Source: Rhododendron vialii (lineage: Eukaryota > Streptophyta > Magnoliopsida > Ericales > Ericaceae). Taken from it: a stretch of DNA of 64,000 nt. The stretch lies in assembly GCF_030253575.1 (NCBI RefSeq), contig NC_080569.1, forward strand, positions 5,767,501-5,831,500, given 5' to 3'. Below the pieces are notes generated by a model that was given only the letters and a program-made list of their open reading frames with translations, did no database searches and was not told the origin of the DNA. This document shows positions 34,910-47,800 of this stretch, piece by piece. The first letter of the stretch is position 1. Each line of letters begins with the position of its first letter. The position numbers were made by a program, and so were the translations under genes.

Positions 34910-35852
34910 TACTTTTTAAGTCTTGACTTTTTCTTGTGTAATGAAGTTTAAGCATCATAATTAAAGTAAAGTTACTTTTGCTTAAGAGTAGAGAGATAAG
35001 AAAGATCAGATTCTTTAATTAATGGTTTATCCTCCATTAAGCTGCTTTATTGACACCAAGGCCCTAGCTTCTATAACCACTCAACTAACACCAACCATTT
35101 TCTTGTGTACAGTAGTACTATGAAACAAATATCAACAACTAATTGGCTATGGTCAATGCGTGCGATAGATATTTTCAGAGTAGATCGATAGATATTTTCT
35201 TTTTGATAACGGGATTTTTGGATTAGTTAATTCGCACGCATCTTGACTAATTCCGAGACCCTAAAATTAACGATCAGACAAATTTCTAGTGGTCTCAAAA
35301 TTTGAAATGTTTAGCCTTCGTGGAATTAATTCAACTTGCGACCTCTTAGGAAACAACTCCTTTAGTTATTTTTTCATGTCCACTTGGCCAAACGGCCCCA
35401 TGGGTTTTTCACAGATGAAATGTTTGCTTTTAGAATTCTGCGGTTAAGTTAAACTAGGCTTATTTATCTTGAGGTTTTAGGGTTTTGAAATGAGAGTAGT
35501 CATTTTTTTGTAATATGAAAAATAAAGCTTTTCTGCTGCTAACTCAATAACAACATTGTTTCTCTGTTAATAAAAATACCAACATATAGATTGGATAAAT
35601 TAAGATCAAGAAAAGAAACGATCAGGTTGATAAATAATTTTTGTATTTAATATTCCACCCCTCTCGACTTATATTATTTGGAACTAAGTTGCACAATATC
35701 GCCTTTTAATTAGTAGTTTTTTTTCTTTTGTTACTTCAAAATTCAACTACATCTTTTGAAATGTTTTGGAAAACATTGCCATCTTTTGCACATCACAATG
35801 TCATGTTGCGAGTTTTACAATATATACACACACACACATATATATATATATA

Positions 35853-36228
35853 GAGTCCCTTTCTCCTAAGAATCACCTTAACTTAATAAAATAAGGACCT
35901 CCCTTTTCCGATCAAATTTCGATGATCCGAGCCGCTCAATGTGTTCAAAGCGTGATTTTAAGGGTACACAAGAGAAATCAGCAAAAAAAAAGATAGGGAA
36001 GGGCTTCATCCAAGCAGTTTTTGTTTATTTTTTATCAAACGGTTCAAATTAAAACTGCTCGGATGAAGACCTTCCCGGTATTTTTTTTTGCCGATTCCTC
36101 GCGGATACATTTAAAATCACGTTCTGAACACATTGAGCGGCTTGGATCATCAAAATTCAAACGGAAAATGAGAGAAATGGAGAGATTCTTATTTTAACTA
36201 AAATAAGGATCACTTTATTTGAAAATGA
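35853..36228. mobile_element. foldback MITE, about 370 bp
   Basis: Long inverted arms. The left arm carries GATGATCCGAGCCGCTCAAT, then GTGTTCAAAGCGTGATTTTA; the right arm carries their complements (TAAAATCACGTTCTGAACAC, ATTGAGCGGCTTGGATCATC). The centre pairs AAGGGCTTCATCCAAGCAGT with ACTGCTCGGATGAAGACCTT. Ends are approximate, no target duplication found. Confidence 0.65.
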
Positions 36229-37083
36229 CTGTGTGTTTATATATATATGTGCTCAAACTCATTGGATATATACGAGCGTGGCATACCACGTCAGCTCAAA
36301 CTGTTGTACCATTGCATCGAATAATTAAATCTTAATTTGTTGTCACACGGTAGCTAGGAAGAATTCACACTCACCTGTATTGAAAGGGAAAAGAAACGGA
36401 AAAAAAAGGGAAACGTGAAGTATGAATCACTTCGAAAGCATCATCTCGCACTTGACAAGGTTTGAATTCTAAACTTTCCCGTTAGCCGAAAAAGTACCCA
36501 ATTGGGCTAGAGGCCATCAACTCCATCAAGTGATGTGTAATTCACTTTGTTACAATCCAATACTAACAACTATGAAATTCCTAGGGCTTTTAGTCCAAAA
36601 TGGCAAAGTCCGACTAGACAAGAATTTTCCAAAACATGAAGTGAACACTTGTTTCCATTCCAGAAAAAAACAAAAGACATGGAACCAGAATGTGAGAGGG
36701 GTCCACCAATGCCAAGTTGGGGTGATGGAACCATGTGCGATCATATGGTGGTGGGCCCTTTGAAGCCCCACAATCCCCCACACTTTTCACCTCCCAAAAT
36801 TACTAATAATAATGAAATATGATACTTTACTATCAAATCCCATGATACATTATTCATTCACTTGTATAATAGGATCCGGCTTTTCTGCAATTGGACGGTA
36901 GAGAAGTTTTTGCAGTCTCATCTCGTCTGTTCATCTAAACAAACAATGATTCAAATTTTAAAGACTTTTCGCAGAAAAAATTATTCTTCATAGAAAGAAT
37001 CTTTCAACAAAATTTAACCATTAAAAATACTTTTAGGGCAATCGAGATTACGCAAACTGCTGTCTAATTAAGCAACCATTTCT

Positions 37084-37090
37084 TATATAA
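37084..37090 (+). promoter_or_regulatory. possible TATA box of the IBH1-like gene
   Basis: TATATAA about 360 bp upstream of the start codon; pyrimidine-rich leader sequence with (CT)n follows. Plausible core promoter, no transcript evidence. Confidence 0.35.
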
Positions 37091-37351
37091 TATACGAGGT
37101 ACTAACAAGTAACACCCCCTTCAAGATTGATTCCCCCACCTCCCTCTCTTTTCTTTCTCTCTCTCTCCTCACCGCCCATTTCCAATCCCTTCCTCTCCCA
37201 TTCTCCTTTTCTCCAAATTCTCTTCACACGTTTGCTCCCATAATTCTCTCTCTCTCTCTCTCTAAGTAGATACTGTGTCAGACGGTGTCAGAGAACTAAG
37301 GTTTCCTTTTGTCCTCCTGAGCGAAGGACGGAGGTCCCTTTGTATCAGAAG

Positions 37352-37355
<4 letters not shown>

Positions 37356-37393
<38 letters not shown>
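37356..37393 (+). repeat. (CT)n in the IBH1-like leader
   Basis: About 19 TC units some 58 bp before the start codon, with shorter CT runs at 37150-37165 and 37244-37262. The same kind of dinucleotide tract precedes the fimbrin, DUF538 and SKU5-like starts. Confidence 0.9.
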
Positions 37394-37396
<3 letters not shown>

Positions 37397-37450
37397 TTCC
37401 AACTGTCCATACCTCCACAAAAGAAACCCTAAATTTTTTGCTCAATACTC

Positions 37451-37945
37451 ATGACTCCTCAACTCTCACCCGTGAATCCTAACTCCATCAAGACTAGATT
37501 CACTCATCGGTTCCTAAGAGCCCTTAAAAGACTGCGCAAGAATAATTCACGCACCGCCACGTCATCACAACCCTCGGCTCTGGGGCGATATCGGAAGGTA
37601 AAGCTGGCTGCTGATGCGTCCATGGCCGCTGCGGTGGGGCCGAGGAGGGTCTGGAGCTGTGCGATGCTGCGGAAGATCCGGTCGCGGGGTTTTTTGGCGA
37701 GGAGAAGAGGAAGAAGAAGCTGTGGTGGGGCTGTGAGGAGAAGGAGAGTTCACATGGGGAAAAGAGGTGGAAAATCAGGGTTCGGTGGTGATCGAAAAAC
37801 CGAGGAGCTTCGGAGGCTGGTTCCGGGGGGAGAAGCCATGGATTTGTACAGCTTGCTGGATGAAACTGCACATTACATGAAGTGCCTTTCAACCCAGGTA
37901 CAGGTCATGAGAAATATTGTCGATTTCTGCTATACCTCTACTTAG
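37451..37945 (+). CDS. IBH1-like atypical (non-DNA-binding) HLH protein, 164 aa
   Basis: Single exon. Residues about 12-30 read SIKTRFTHRFLRALKRLRKN, the conserved N-terminal block of the IBH1/IBL group. The middle is basic (RRRGRRSCGGAVRRRR), and the C-terminal HLH runs from about residue 115: TEELRRLVPGGEAMDLYSLL, then DETAHYMKCLSTQVQVMRNI. Family members lack the Glu/Arg pair needed for E-box contact and act by heterodimerising with growth-promoting bHLH proteins in the nucleus, restraining brassinosteroid- and gibberellin-driven cell elongation. Length fits the family (about 150-220 aa). The start is the first ATG before the conserved block. Close relatives include IBH1 and IBL1; I cannot choose between them. 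Confidence 0.88.
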   Translation: MTPQLSPVNPNSIKTRFTHRFLRALKRLRKNNSRTATSSQPSALGRYRKVKLAADASMAAAVGPRRVWSCAMLRKIRSRGFLARRRGRRSCGGAVRRRRVHMGKRGGKSGFGGDRKTEELRRLVPGGEAMDLYSLLDETAHYMKCLSTQVQVMRNIVDFCYTST

Positions 37946-38932
37946 GGAATGTTCGGCTCGATGGACTCAACGTTGGAATGGAATTGCCATTCCATGGAAT
38001 ACTTAATCCAAATGCACCCTTAGAGTATCGGTAGTCCGGAGTTCTGTCGGTCATTACATAACGGAGGTTTTGGACTTCTGATACCGATAATTATCTAAAG
38101 TATCGTCTGATACTCCTATATAACTGTGTTACGGATGCAGATACCGCGATGTCTAGCCGTGATTGGTGCTGTTATACATTTATACAATACAAATAAAACG
38201 GATCTAGAGAGAGAGGTGTTTACTGTTTATGACCTTCAAATTTTTCTTACCCACAAATTGTCTACACCGGTCTGCCGATGTAGATTCTCATGTGATCGAT
38301 CTAATGAGAATCTTGAGGAACGTGAAGATTTTCGTGTGATTCAATGACTGAAAATACACTGGAAGACCGGTAGAGACATTTGTGGGTACAGATCCACGAT
38401 TTGAACTCGTGTTTATGATGGCGGGGCTGGAAATTAGGAGTTCTGGGGGTATAGAAATCACAAGTAGGCTATGCACCAAGCCTTACAAGAAAGTGTTGTA
38501 GAATTGTGTAAATTAGAGTACGTACTGATTGTGAGAAACTGATGGGAATTTCACTTGTTTGTACAGAGATATATGGTTTGTAATAATATCTGTAATTACT
38601 TTTATCTTGCCTTCAAGTTACTACTTAATTACTTTATTTTAATTTTTCTAATTCCTTGTAATTTTGTTTGTTTGATCCATTATGAGGAAAAACTGTGCTG
38701 AATTTTGGACTAGTGGTGCAGGTGGAGATAGGAGGTGCTATCTAAAGGTGAGACACATGCATTTGTATCAATCAATTCTTAATTGGCAAATAATGGAAAA
38801 AAAATAGTTAATCGATTAAAGTCAGGTCATCCACACTGTGATTAGGGGATTCGCAAGAGATGTCTCTCTCGCAGCTTGACCCCAGAAGATTGCCAAGTTC
38901 CAAACTCAAAATATCTTGATTTACACCCCTTA

Positions 38933-39524
38933 GAGTATCCACAATGCTATAATCAAAAGTAAAAGATTTTTAAAGTTAACAATGTTAGTGTAAAATATGA
39001 CTCACAATACTATAATCAAACTTAATAACCTCCTTAGAAATAATCAAATTTTGGACTTTGAATAATCAAAACTAGCAACATTTTAACAATAATCAAATTT
39101 AATAAACCCTGTATATTCTCAATCAAATACACCAATCATTATACAAAAATGTTCTATTTCTCTACCATTTTCCTCTCTCTCTCTCTCTTTCTTTTGGAAC
39201 AATATTTTCTAAAAAAAAAAATTTTATTAATTTTTTTAGAAAATAGTTTTTTTTTAAATAGGTTTTTTTTCCAAAAAAAATAAAAAAAATTCAATTTTTT
39301 TTCTATTTCTAGTAAATAGTTTTTATTAGTTCCAAAACTATTTTTAGAAAAACTATTTTCTACCGTTCCCAGTTTTTAGTAGTTTGAAAGATGATGTGAC
39401 AAGTTTTGATTATTCAATTTTGATTATGCCATTGTAAACATCTACATTGCTAACTTTAGCAATCTCTTAAATGAATAATCAAAAGCTAATATGACAACTT
39501 TTGATTATAGCATTGTAGATACCC
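38933..39524. mobile_element. Tourist-like MITE, 592 bp
   Basis: Ends GAGTATCCACAATGCTATAA and TTATAGCATTGTAGATACCC are inverted repeats flanked by TTA (38930-38932 and 39525-39527). Subterminal GATTAT and ATAATC words repeat through the interior, which has no coding capacity. Confidence 0.8.
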
Positions 39525-40296
39525 TTATGGCCACTTAAGCTACCCCTTTGGATTTTTGATTTCTTCCATCCTTTTCTCATCAATAGTACTCTCTCCCTTT
39601 AGTTTTTGAAAGGCACTCTCTCCCTTTAGTTTGAAAAGAACACAACTACATTTGCGGATCTAGTTTCACCGAAAAAAAGGAAAGAAAAAGAAATGAAGAT
39701 CTAGCTAGTTTTTCCTATTTTAGAAGAATCGTTTTTTTGCTTCTGTTAAACTTCCTGAAATTTTTTACAACTACTTTTATAAAAGTTTATACATGCCATT
39801 TTTATTTTATTTTTTGCACGGTTGATCTTGAGATATCGAGGACATTTTTTTTTATCGGAAAAAGAAACACTTTATTGAGGAAAACGATATTGATCAGGAC
39901 ATAATACATGTTGTTATAAACTATTATTTCATATATACATATTCTTTACTGAGGGTCTCAAAACCCCCGGTAGTACGGTCTTTAATAAATTTTCTCTATC
40001 TATCTATCTCTATTTTATTATTACCCTAAAAAAACTATTCTCAAAACCCAAATCCAAACCGAACAAGACCGTAGGTTTTACAGGTGATGACTGCATCTCA
40101 TGTTGATTTTTTAGTAATTAATTTTGTACCCTATATACAATTCAATGTACTCCTTCCGTCCCAATTTGTTTGTCCAACCTCAAAAATTTAATTTTTTTTT
40201 TACCAAAGATAAACTGCATATATAGATAAATGAAATAAACATTACAAGTGCGATACGGCCGCCTTAGCTTTTTTATGGGCAGCCGTAACCGTAGTC

Positions 40297-40461
40297 TTTT
40301 TTTTGCTCGGCAAACGAAACTTTTATAAACTTGAAAGGGATACATCGAGGGAGCGAAAGAAAAAAAAAATAAAACAAACACCCAACAGATAGTTGGATGT
40401 AAACACACCTAAATCTAAATTACAATTTCACCTTTCGGATTCCATCGAGATATCCTTTAAA
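40297..40461 (-). mobile_element. 5'-truncated LINE 3' end with TSD
   Basis: CCGTAACCGTAGTC (40283-40296) and CCGTAACCGCTAGTC (40462-40476) flank a 165-bp insert that starts with a T-run and continues GCTCGGCAAACGAAAC. On the minus strand this is the same LINE tail found at 32-33.6 kb. It inserted next to older LINE sequence. Confidence 0.75.
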
Positions 40462-40476
40462 CCGTAACCGCTAGTC

Positions 40477-41135
40477 TTGAGACCTTAACAATTTTTACAA
40501 CCAGAAAATTAGAACATAAAGAACAAAAGTCAGAAAGAGCTAAATGAACATCAAACGGTGCACGCTGCCTATCCAGTAAACCTTGCACAAACACTTCGCA
40601 ATCTATCTTGATACAGATTTTTTCCATTCCTTGTTGGCTCGCCCATTGTAGCACCATCAAACCTGCACGAATCCCCATCAAAGTAGCCGACAAAGCCTTA
40701 CATTGAACAACTTGATATAGCGCTTCCACTTCACCTATATCTAACACCCAAGCTGCAGCCCCTCTATTTGAACTAGCAAACCAAGCTCCATCAGACACAA
40801 AAGAGACCAAACCTTCATGAATTCCATCCACACCAGTCTTCTTAATGCTTCCACCATTACACACTAATGCTTCTACCATTACCAATCCTCCATTTCAAGC
40901 CCTTACACAGCACAACAGCTCTTTTCCCCACACAACACCCCTCCATCCCCAAGACACCAAAGAGGACGGGACCACTTCTAACAATCCCTGCCTCCGAGAA
41001 TACTTACCCACCAGCACCTTTGCAAGCAAATAGTCTAGATTTTTCAGAAGCCGCCAAGCAACTTTAGCCAGCAAAGCTTGATTGAGGCAGCCCAAATTCC
41101 TCAAACCTAAACCCCCTTTTGCCTTAGGCAAACAA
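40477..41135 (-). pseudogene. LINE ORF2 remnant: RNase H-like domain and RT tail
   Basis: A frame at 40457-40885 reads FVSDGAWFASSNRGAAAWVL (RNase H start with the first catalytic Asp), then EALYQVVQCKALSATLMGIR and a KICIKIDCEVFVQGLL segment with the second Asp. Upstream on the same strand, 40895-41131 reads MPKAKGGLGLRNLGCLNQALLA, then KVAWRLLKNLDYLLAKVLVG, the thumb-side segment of plant LINE reverse transcriptases. The two are in different frames, so the element is dead. RT proper is missing. Confidence 0.75.
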
Positions 41136-41887
41136 TAGACCTCCCACTCATTACTCTAAAAAATAATTCTCAAAACTCAAACTGAACAAGGCCGTAGGTT
41201 TTAGAGGTGATGACTGCATCTCATGTTGATTTTTTGGTACTTAATTTTGTACCCTATATACGCTTCAATGTACTATAATGTTTGTCAATATTAATTTGTC
41301 ATCTAGAAGCTTATGGCTTAATGGAAAAGAATTTCGTTTACCTGGGAAAAAAATCACAGAGTTTTGAAAGAAGTTTATCTTGAGAACACAACTCTTCTTT
41401 TATGGTATTGAACAAACTCTCTCATAGCTTGGGATTAGTTATCTGAAATCTTCTCTCTTCTTTTCTTTTTTTTTGTTCAGGTGAAGTTAATTAGTTTGAA
41501 ACCTTAGTTAAGGTGTGTTCCACTAATTAAAATTATAAGTATTTATTAATAAAGACTTATTTTTTGAATTAAATGCGTTAGTTGTGATCTAATAAATTGA
41601 TGGCATTAGCTGATGCATTTTGAATCCTGCGAAAAGATAATTGAATTGATTTATTACACCCAAAATAACTACAGTAACATTAATTTAAACTAACGAATCC
41701 AAATTACTGACATTTAAACTAATGAGTACGTAACTGATTTTATTTTATTTTTGGTAAACCATGACTGAAAATTTTGGATACAAAAGTGTTACCGAATAAA
41801 TCACTTCGTTCCATACCGGTCGGTATCCTGCCAGAGAAGTACGAGTTTGGAACAATAAACAGGCCAAGCAATTATATGTAGTTCAAT

Positions 41888-41979
41888 GTCTGGTTTCAAC
41901 GTATGGTTTTAAATAGCAGTAACGGGTTACATAGTCTGGTTTCAACGTATGGTTTTAAATAGCAGTAACGGGTTACATA
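41888..41979. repeat. 46-bp tandem duplication
   Basis: Two exact adjacent units containing CTGGTTTCAACGTATGG and GCAGTAACGGGTTACATA. Exact identity suggests a recent event. Confidence 0.9.
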
Positions 41980-42664
41980 AAGTGACGATCCCGATGTACA
42001 AGAGTACCGAACGATGCGCAACCGCGCGGGATCAAGTACTGTACCGGTGGCAAATTTAAAAAAATCTTTTTTGGCTAACAAAAATAATTCTAGCGCCTAT
42101 ATCCATTGCAACAGTCTACTATCAACTATAATAAACTGGTTTGAAAATCGGATAAAAAACGATACGAAGTAGGAATCGACCGACAAGCATGTGGTTTTCT
42201 AATTTCATCGATATATTCACATGTAACGACATGACATAGCCAAAAAAAATTGATACGCAATGGTCGATAATCGATATGCTAAACGAACACTATCGAAAAC
42301 CTAGCTACTTTCAAGATTTCGTTAAATGAGACAATGGGTACTCGGAAAAGGACAGATATGGTGAATCAATTTCAATTGAAACCTAAAAATTAGAAAACCT
42401 TTGTTCTTTAATTAAGAGGTTTTAGTACTTAAAATCGAGTTCCTTAAAACATGGGCATGATTAGAATTTAAAACTACTCTTCAATAAAATTCAGCTGGAA
42501 TCTCCATCTTTGAAATGTAAGTAATGATGGAAAAAAAAATTGAAAATATAAAGTAAGAATTAGAAAGCAATATGTGCTCCTTATAAGCTCACAGGTTCCA
42601 TTTTCACGGAGGCCAAATATTCCAAACGTTGGGACCACTGGGGGATTATGCGTGGTCCTTACTT

Positions 42665-42725
42665 TCAGGGTTCCGGAATTAGTCGAGGTGCGCGCAAACT
42701 AACCCGGATATCCGGTTATGAAAAA
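42665..42725 (+). mobile_element. SINE 3' fragment
   Basis: GGAATTAGTCGAGGTGCGCG followed by CAAACTAACCCGGATATCCGG and GTTATGAAAAA matches, in opposite orientation, the 3' ends at 14740-14959 and 28662-28856. The head with the Pol III boxes is absent. Confidence 0.6.
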
Positions 42726-43625
42726 TCTAAGTAAGAATCTAACGACCTTTTGTCAAATCCACGATTACGTGTGGGTAGATGGAGAGAATCTTTAAACTTT
42801 ACTTATTAATTACTAGGAAAATTGTGTATGTATGTCACCTAAAACGAATAACTTAAATTTTTAAGCTTAAGCAACAATATATTGTAAACCTACTGAAGGA
42901 GTAAAAATATGATGGAATCAAGCAAAAACATTGAGAAATTAGCCCCTTCTTTCTAAGAAATTAGAAGATCAAAATGTACGTGTGTAGGTTTCATTTGATT
43001 CATTTCTTACTTTGGTGGCAATTGATGAACTTTTATGTGTGCAAATAACTCCGACTTTACGGTAAGGGTTGCTTCTGCATAGAGTAATGGTTGACCGCAA
43101 CAATAGTACGACTAACTAAGTACCGGAAATAGCTATCGCAAACACGCCAATAGTTTACCTTAAATGCAGGCCTATGTGAAATCGCGACTTGAGACGCTTG
43201 TTTCAGCTTCATCTCCAATTAACGAAAGCACTACTTTCAAGAAGTTTTTTCGTGCACAGATCAAGTGGGTGGAGGCCCTATATCTATTGTGAGTGTTTGT
43301 GGGAGCGTGTTGTGTGATTGTATGCGTCCTTAGCTTTTAGAGGTGGACCATCATGTTGCGGTGATCCAGGACCAAATATAATAATTTTCCGTTGTTAAAG
43401 GGGTATGAACTGGCGACGAAGAAGTTCATTGATCAAAGGTGGTAAAGCAAAGCAAATAGTGGACTTGCTCCATATTTGCCCAATCAAGGCCCAATTGTTT
43501 TTTTACCCCTTTGTACACTAGGCCCACCATGTTTGTCCGGGCTCTCCTATAAGGCCGCATTGATTTGTTTAAAGGGATAAGCCCATAATAAAACATCATC
43601 TTTTTGTGAGAATATTATGCACATA

Positions 43626-43998
43626 GCTCCATTTGTTTGGACGTAAAATGTTTTTCGGTAAAATATTTTATATATTATTCGGTGTTTGGTTATATAAAAA
43701 ATAGAAGAAATATTTTTACATGTAAAACATTTTCCATTAAATCTTTCGTAAGTTTTTTTTCGAAATGAATCCGCAGCCTTCTACTGCAATTCTCACTGAT
43801 CAGTTTCCTCGATCGTAAGTCCTGACCCACGTTCAACTCTCTCTCTCTCTCTCTCCCTCTCTCCACTATTTTTTCGATTTCTGATTTTTTAAGTGTCAAC
43901 CAAATACCGAATGATAAAAGTTCAAAATTTCTGGAAAAAAAAATTTACATGGAAAACATTTTACATTGTAAAACGTTTTACATCGACACAAACGGAGC
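43626..43998. mobile_element. putative MITE with GCTCCRTTTGT ends
   Basis: Left GCTCCATTTGTTTGG and right CAAACGGAGC are inverted, and the words ACATGTAAAACATTTT and TTACATGGAAAACATTTTAC repeat just inside. CATA flanks both sides. Interior contains a short (CT)n. Superfamily uncertain. Confidence 0.5.
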
Positions 43999-44035
43999 CA
44001 TAATCTTACAAAATGTACATAATTTTCAACCCGAC

Positions 44036-44292
44036 TACTTGCACATCAAATGTGCACAGCGATCGTAGAGTGAAGCCCACTCCGGATCCCATACAAGCGA
44101 TCCAAGCCGTTCATCAGATGAAATACATTTTTTTCCAAAGGCTACTGCAAAAAATCACCCCAATCGGATACCTTCGAAAACATATTTTCCATTTAATGAA
44201 AAACTCAGATCGTTTGTGTGATATTCAGAGTGGACCTCACACCGCGAGCTATGCACGATCTTTGTGCCCATTTTGCTATGCAAGCAAACTTT
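44036..44292. mobile_element. foldback MITE of the CCGTTCA group
   Basis: Left arm words GATCCCATACAAGCGATCC and AAGCCGTTCATCAGATGAAA are mirrored on the right by CATTTAATGAAAAACTCAGA and TCGTTTGTGTGATATTC. The outer ends pair TGTGCACAGCGATCGTA with GCACGATCTTTGTGCCC. Ends approximate. Confidence 0.5.
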
Positions 44293-44816
44293 CTACATGT
44301 CACATCAATGTGCGCGCGCGTATAGCATTACTCGGTAGAAATTACAATGCCGCAATGCTCTGAATATCGTACATGCGAGAGTTCTATATTTGTCAATCCT
44401 TTATAACCTTTCCTTTTCCCCAAACAACTTTTGAATTTTCAGGTTTAATGTGACTCTGTTATGAATATTAGAGGCAAAGGAAAAAAAAACCTTATACCAC
44501 ATTACCATTTTTACGCCCGAGCTCACGTACAAAGAGAGAAGTATATAGGATACATCTACCTGTACAACCATCTCTGCTTCCATCCGTATAACTTGTGTAT
44601 TGCATAAACCTCAGGTCTAGTAAACAAAATACCATTAGGTACAAACAAACGAGCTCCTCTACCTCTGTACAACCATCTCTGCTTCCAACGACAACCGCCT
44701 TACCCTCTTTCTACATTTTCAACTCTTCCTCACGCTGTGCGTATTTTAAAAAGGCAACTCTAAGTTATAACAATGCAAATTAGATTTTTCCAGGAGATAA
44801 CCAAATGTTGCTTTCA

Positions 44817-47800
44817 CTAAGCCTCAACTGTAGAACCAGTTTGTGGGATTAAAAGAGAAGGTAGGTCCCTGATCCGATAGCCACTACCCCAGAAAGACGC
44901 AAGACAGAGGCCCATGATAGCCATGGCAACGACTGAGCAAGCTGGGGGAACCGCTTGACTGCTCCCAAGGAATTGGGTGGCAAGGAGCCCTGCCAACGTA
45001 GAACTTTGCATTCCTGTGCACAATGAAATTGTTCTGCAAGCTTCTTCTTTTTGCCTGTGTCACAATTCCAAAAGAATTATTAGAAGGATTTAAACATAAA
45101 ATGTCAATCTTCACATGCAACAGAATCAACTAAGCTCGGAGTCAGAACTCAATTTTTGCAAAGCTACATGGGCCCTCCAAAAATTTGGTATGAAACCAGT
45201 TTTGTTTCACGAGAAATCAAGCAAACAATACCGGCTGTTTTGAGTGTTTGGGGGAGGTTACGATTGGTGATTGAGAAAAAAAGAGGAGGGGAGAGGAAAA
45301 CATGCCGTAGGAGATGCCTACCCATCTTCTCTCAACAAAATTAAACCGTTGTGCAGCCCAAAGAGGGGAATCTAGTAATTGAAAACGGCCCGCAACCACC
45401 ATTCAATAAAATAGTCACGGCAACATGGAAAAGCTAAAAATTAGGTGATGTCACATGATGTTATGAGGTGGCAGGTTAGAGGACACAAGATAAAAGAACC
45501 CCAAAAAGTTGGGAAAGCACTCAAGCAGATGTATGATGTCTAAATGGTAAGTAGTAGCAGTACTATAGCACATAACAGGGAACATTTATGATAAACAACA
45601 AAAGATTCCTACCCAATAAAACCCTCCAGACACTCCTAGTGACATGTCTCCACAACAAAAATGTCAAAACAAAGGACTAGTACTGATTATAAATTGCTCC
45701 AAAAAGTCCCAACCACGCATGTTCGACTGGCATAATCTGGGGCATGGGGCAAGATGGTGTCACATGGGTTCTGCCTCAATGATGGATAGGAGCTCAGATG
45801 AACTGAAGTTCATCAAAGATTGATGGAAGTATCTAACTGGTACGACCGTACAAGCGTCTACCCCACCGAATATATGAACAATTTTCTCTTGTCCTAATTC
45901 CGACACTGGGAAAACATTAGGGATTGGCTTCTCTTCGATGTATGATACATAATTCTCATGCATTCATGCATGCACCTTCGCAATGTGGCTTATTGCTAAT
46001 GGTTGCAGTCTAAAATCTCAACAATTCTTTGAAACAGTCGGCATTGCCAACGCCATACGTAAAAAGAAAGAAAAAGAATGCAGCTTTGTTACACTAATGC
46101 AGTCTCGCATCAGGAGAGGATGAACAACAAGAAAATTACCTTAAAAATGGAAGTTTGGAGATCCAATATCCCAGGGTGAATGCCACGGCATGAAATATCA
46201 ACACAGGACCAATCAATCGCAAACCCTCGGCTGAGAGAATTTGGCTCTGATTAATAGCTAGAGGGCTACCAATACATAGCGAAGTGCAAACCATTGCAAC
46301 AAGTGGCATCACAGGTTGAAGAACGTTGACTACAGGTTTTGCATAAGTATTTAGCACTAGCCCGAGAGTGATCGGAACAAGAACAACCTGTGCATAAATT
46401 AAATTTATAATGAAAACCAATTAAAGAACAATATAAGAAGACACAATCCAACTTATCCAAAAAAAAAAAAACACACAATCCAACCATATACTTTCCTAAG
46501 TTGTCCAATACCTGCAAAATTGATTTCGACATCGCAACTGCGTCGACCGGGACAACAGACCCAATGAGAAGGCCAGTTAAAATTGGAGTAGCAAGAACTG
46601 ATGCAATGGTGGTTGAGCTGGTCAAGAGAATGCTCAAGGCCACGTCCCCTTTGCTCAAGAAGCTAGCATAGCTGGATAGCTGAGCCCCAGCAACGCAAGA
46701 CATGAGGACGAAACCAGCATAGAACATCGGAGGCATGTGGAATGCCCTTGCCACCAACACACCAAGTGCTGGTTTCACCGCATATTGTGACACAAACCCT
46801 AAAGACAGAGGTAGAGGTCTGCAATAGACGAAATTCAAAGGAATTTAAAAGCACATTCAAGCAAGAGGATCGAGTTTTGAAAGCTAGGAAGAGATTTGAC
46901 CTTTTAAATGCAAGAGCAAAATCATCAATGGATAGTTTAATTCCGATCGACAACATGATCCCTCCAAGAGCAGGGGCGTACAATTCCTTTGATACCCTGC
47001 ACTTAGCAATTTCCAAAAGTAAAATTATGTATCTTTTGAATCAATTTCCGTAAATTAAATAAGATCAAACTGAGGCTCACTAAAAAAAATACACAAAGAC
47101 GAATATTCTCCTGCACTGATTCCATTACAACAAATTTCAAACTATTTATGGAACTGAAAAGGAATAAACTTTGAAGTAAATTAATTAAGAAATAAATAAT
47201 TCTAACATAAATTTTAGGCCTCCGGCTTAGATGGCACGGAACATGAGTAACAATTCTAAACAATTAATGAAAGCACTGTATTATTTGGCACTTGATAAGT
47301 ACTAAATAAATTAGAGCCGCAAATAGTCAGAGCCCAAAGAATCGAGCTCGAGCTTGGCTCATTTAACATCGAGGTGTTTGAGTTTGGTTCGTTTACTACA
47401 CAAGCCTCTATAAACGACCCAACCCTCTACAAACCGTCTGAGTTTCAATAATCGAGTCGAGTTACATTTAACTCGAGCTCGGCTCTTTTATTAAAGAAGT
47501 TTAAAACCTCGAGCTCGAGCTGCTCACAAACAGCTCGGTGAATCGTTTCCCACCCTACGACAGAGACACGGAGTAATACTTAAAACTTATTGTACAACAA
47601 AGCTTGCATAAAGTCAATGGAATTAAACAATTAGTTTCACGGTCAAGCACAAGCAATTGAAAGCAATATCGACTCAAATTGAATGAAAAAGAAAAATAAG
47701 ACTGACAGAAAATATATTCTCACCAAGTGAAAGTCGAAGGCTGAGCGAGGGCGGCAACGGCAGTGAGCGCCACGACGAACGGAAGCATCGCCGACAGGAT

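Larger units (their letters stand above)
27681..37450. other. repeat-dominated intergenic region
   Basis: About 9.8 kb without a supported gene. Holds (GA)n at 28305-28392, SINEs at 28662-28856 and 34033-34218, a 364-bp tandem duplication, MITEs, (AT)n tracts at 31204-31244, 31888-31955 and 32719-32777, LINE tails between 32.08 and 33.61 kb, and foldback elements. Small frames at 31588-31830 on both strands show no family likeness. Confidence 0.7.
40028..41275. repeat. about 120-bp direct repeats flanking the LINE debris
   Basis: 40028-40150 and 41158-41275 are direct copies (both contain GTGATGACTGCATCTCATGT and AATTTTGTACCCTATATAC) with small differences. They are too long for a LINE target duplication and too short and unstructured for LTRs (no TG...CA ends, no primer site). 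A Stowaway-like left end (40149, CTCCTTCCGTCCC) starts right at the edge of the first copy. Confidence 0.75.
37946..44816. other. intergenic region with MITEs and LINE fragments
   Basis: No supported gene. Contains the 592-bp MITE at 38933-39524, a paired 120-bp repeat flanking LINE debris (40028-41275), a 46-bp tandem duplication (41888-41979), a SINE 3' fragment (42665-42725), a MITE at 43626-43998 and a foldback element near 44036-44292. The first part (37946-38750) may include the 3' UTR of the IBH1-like gene. Confidence 0.7.
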
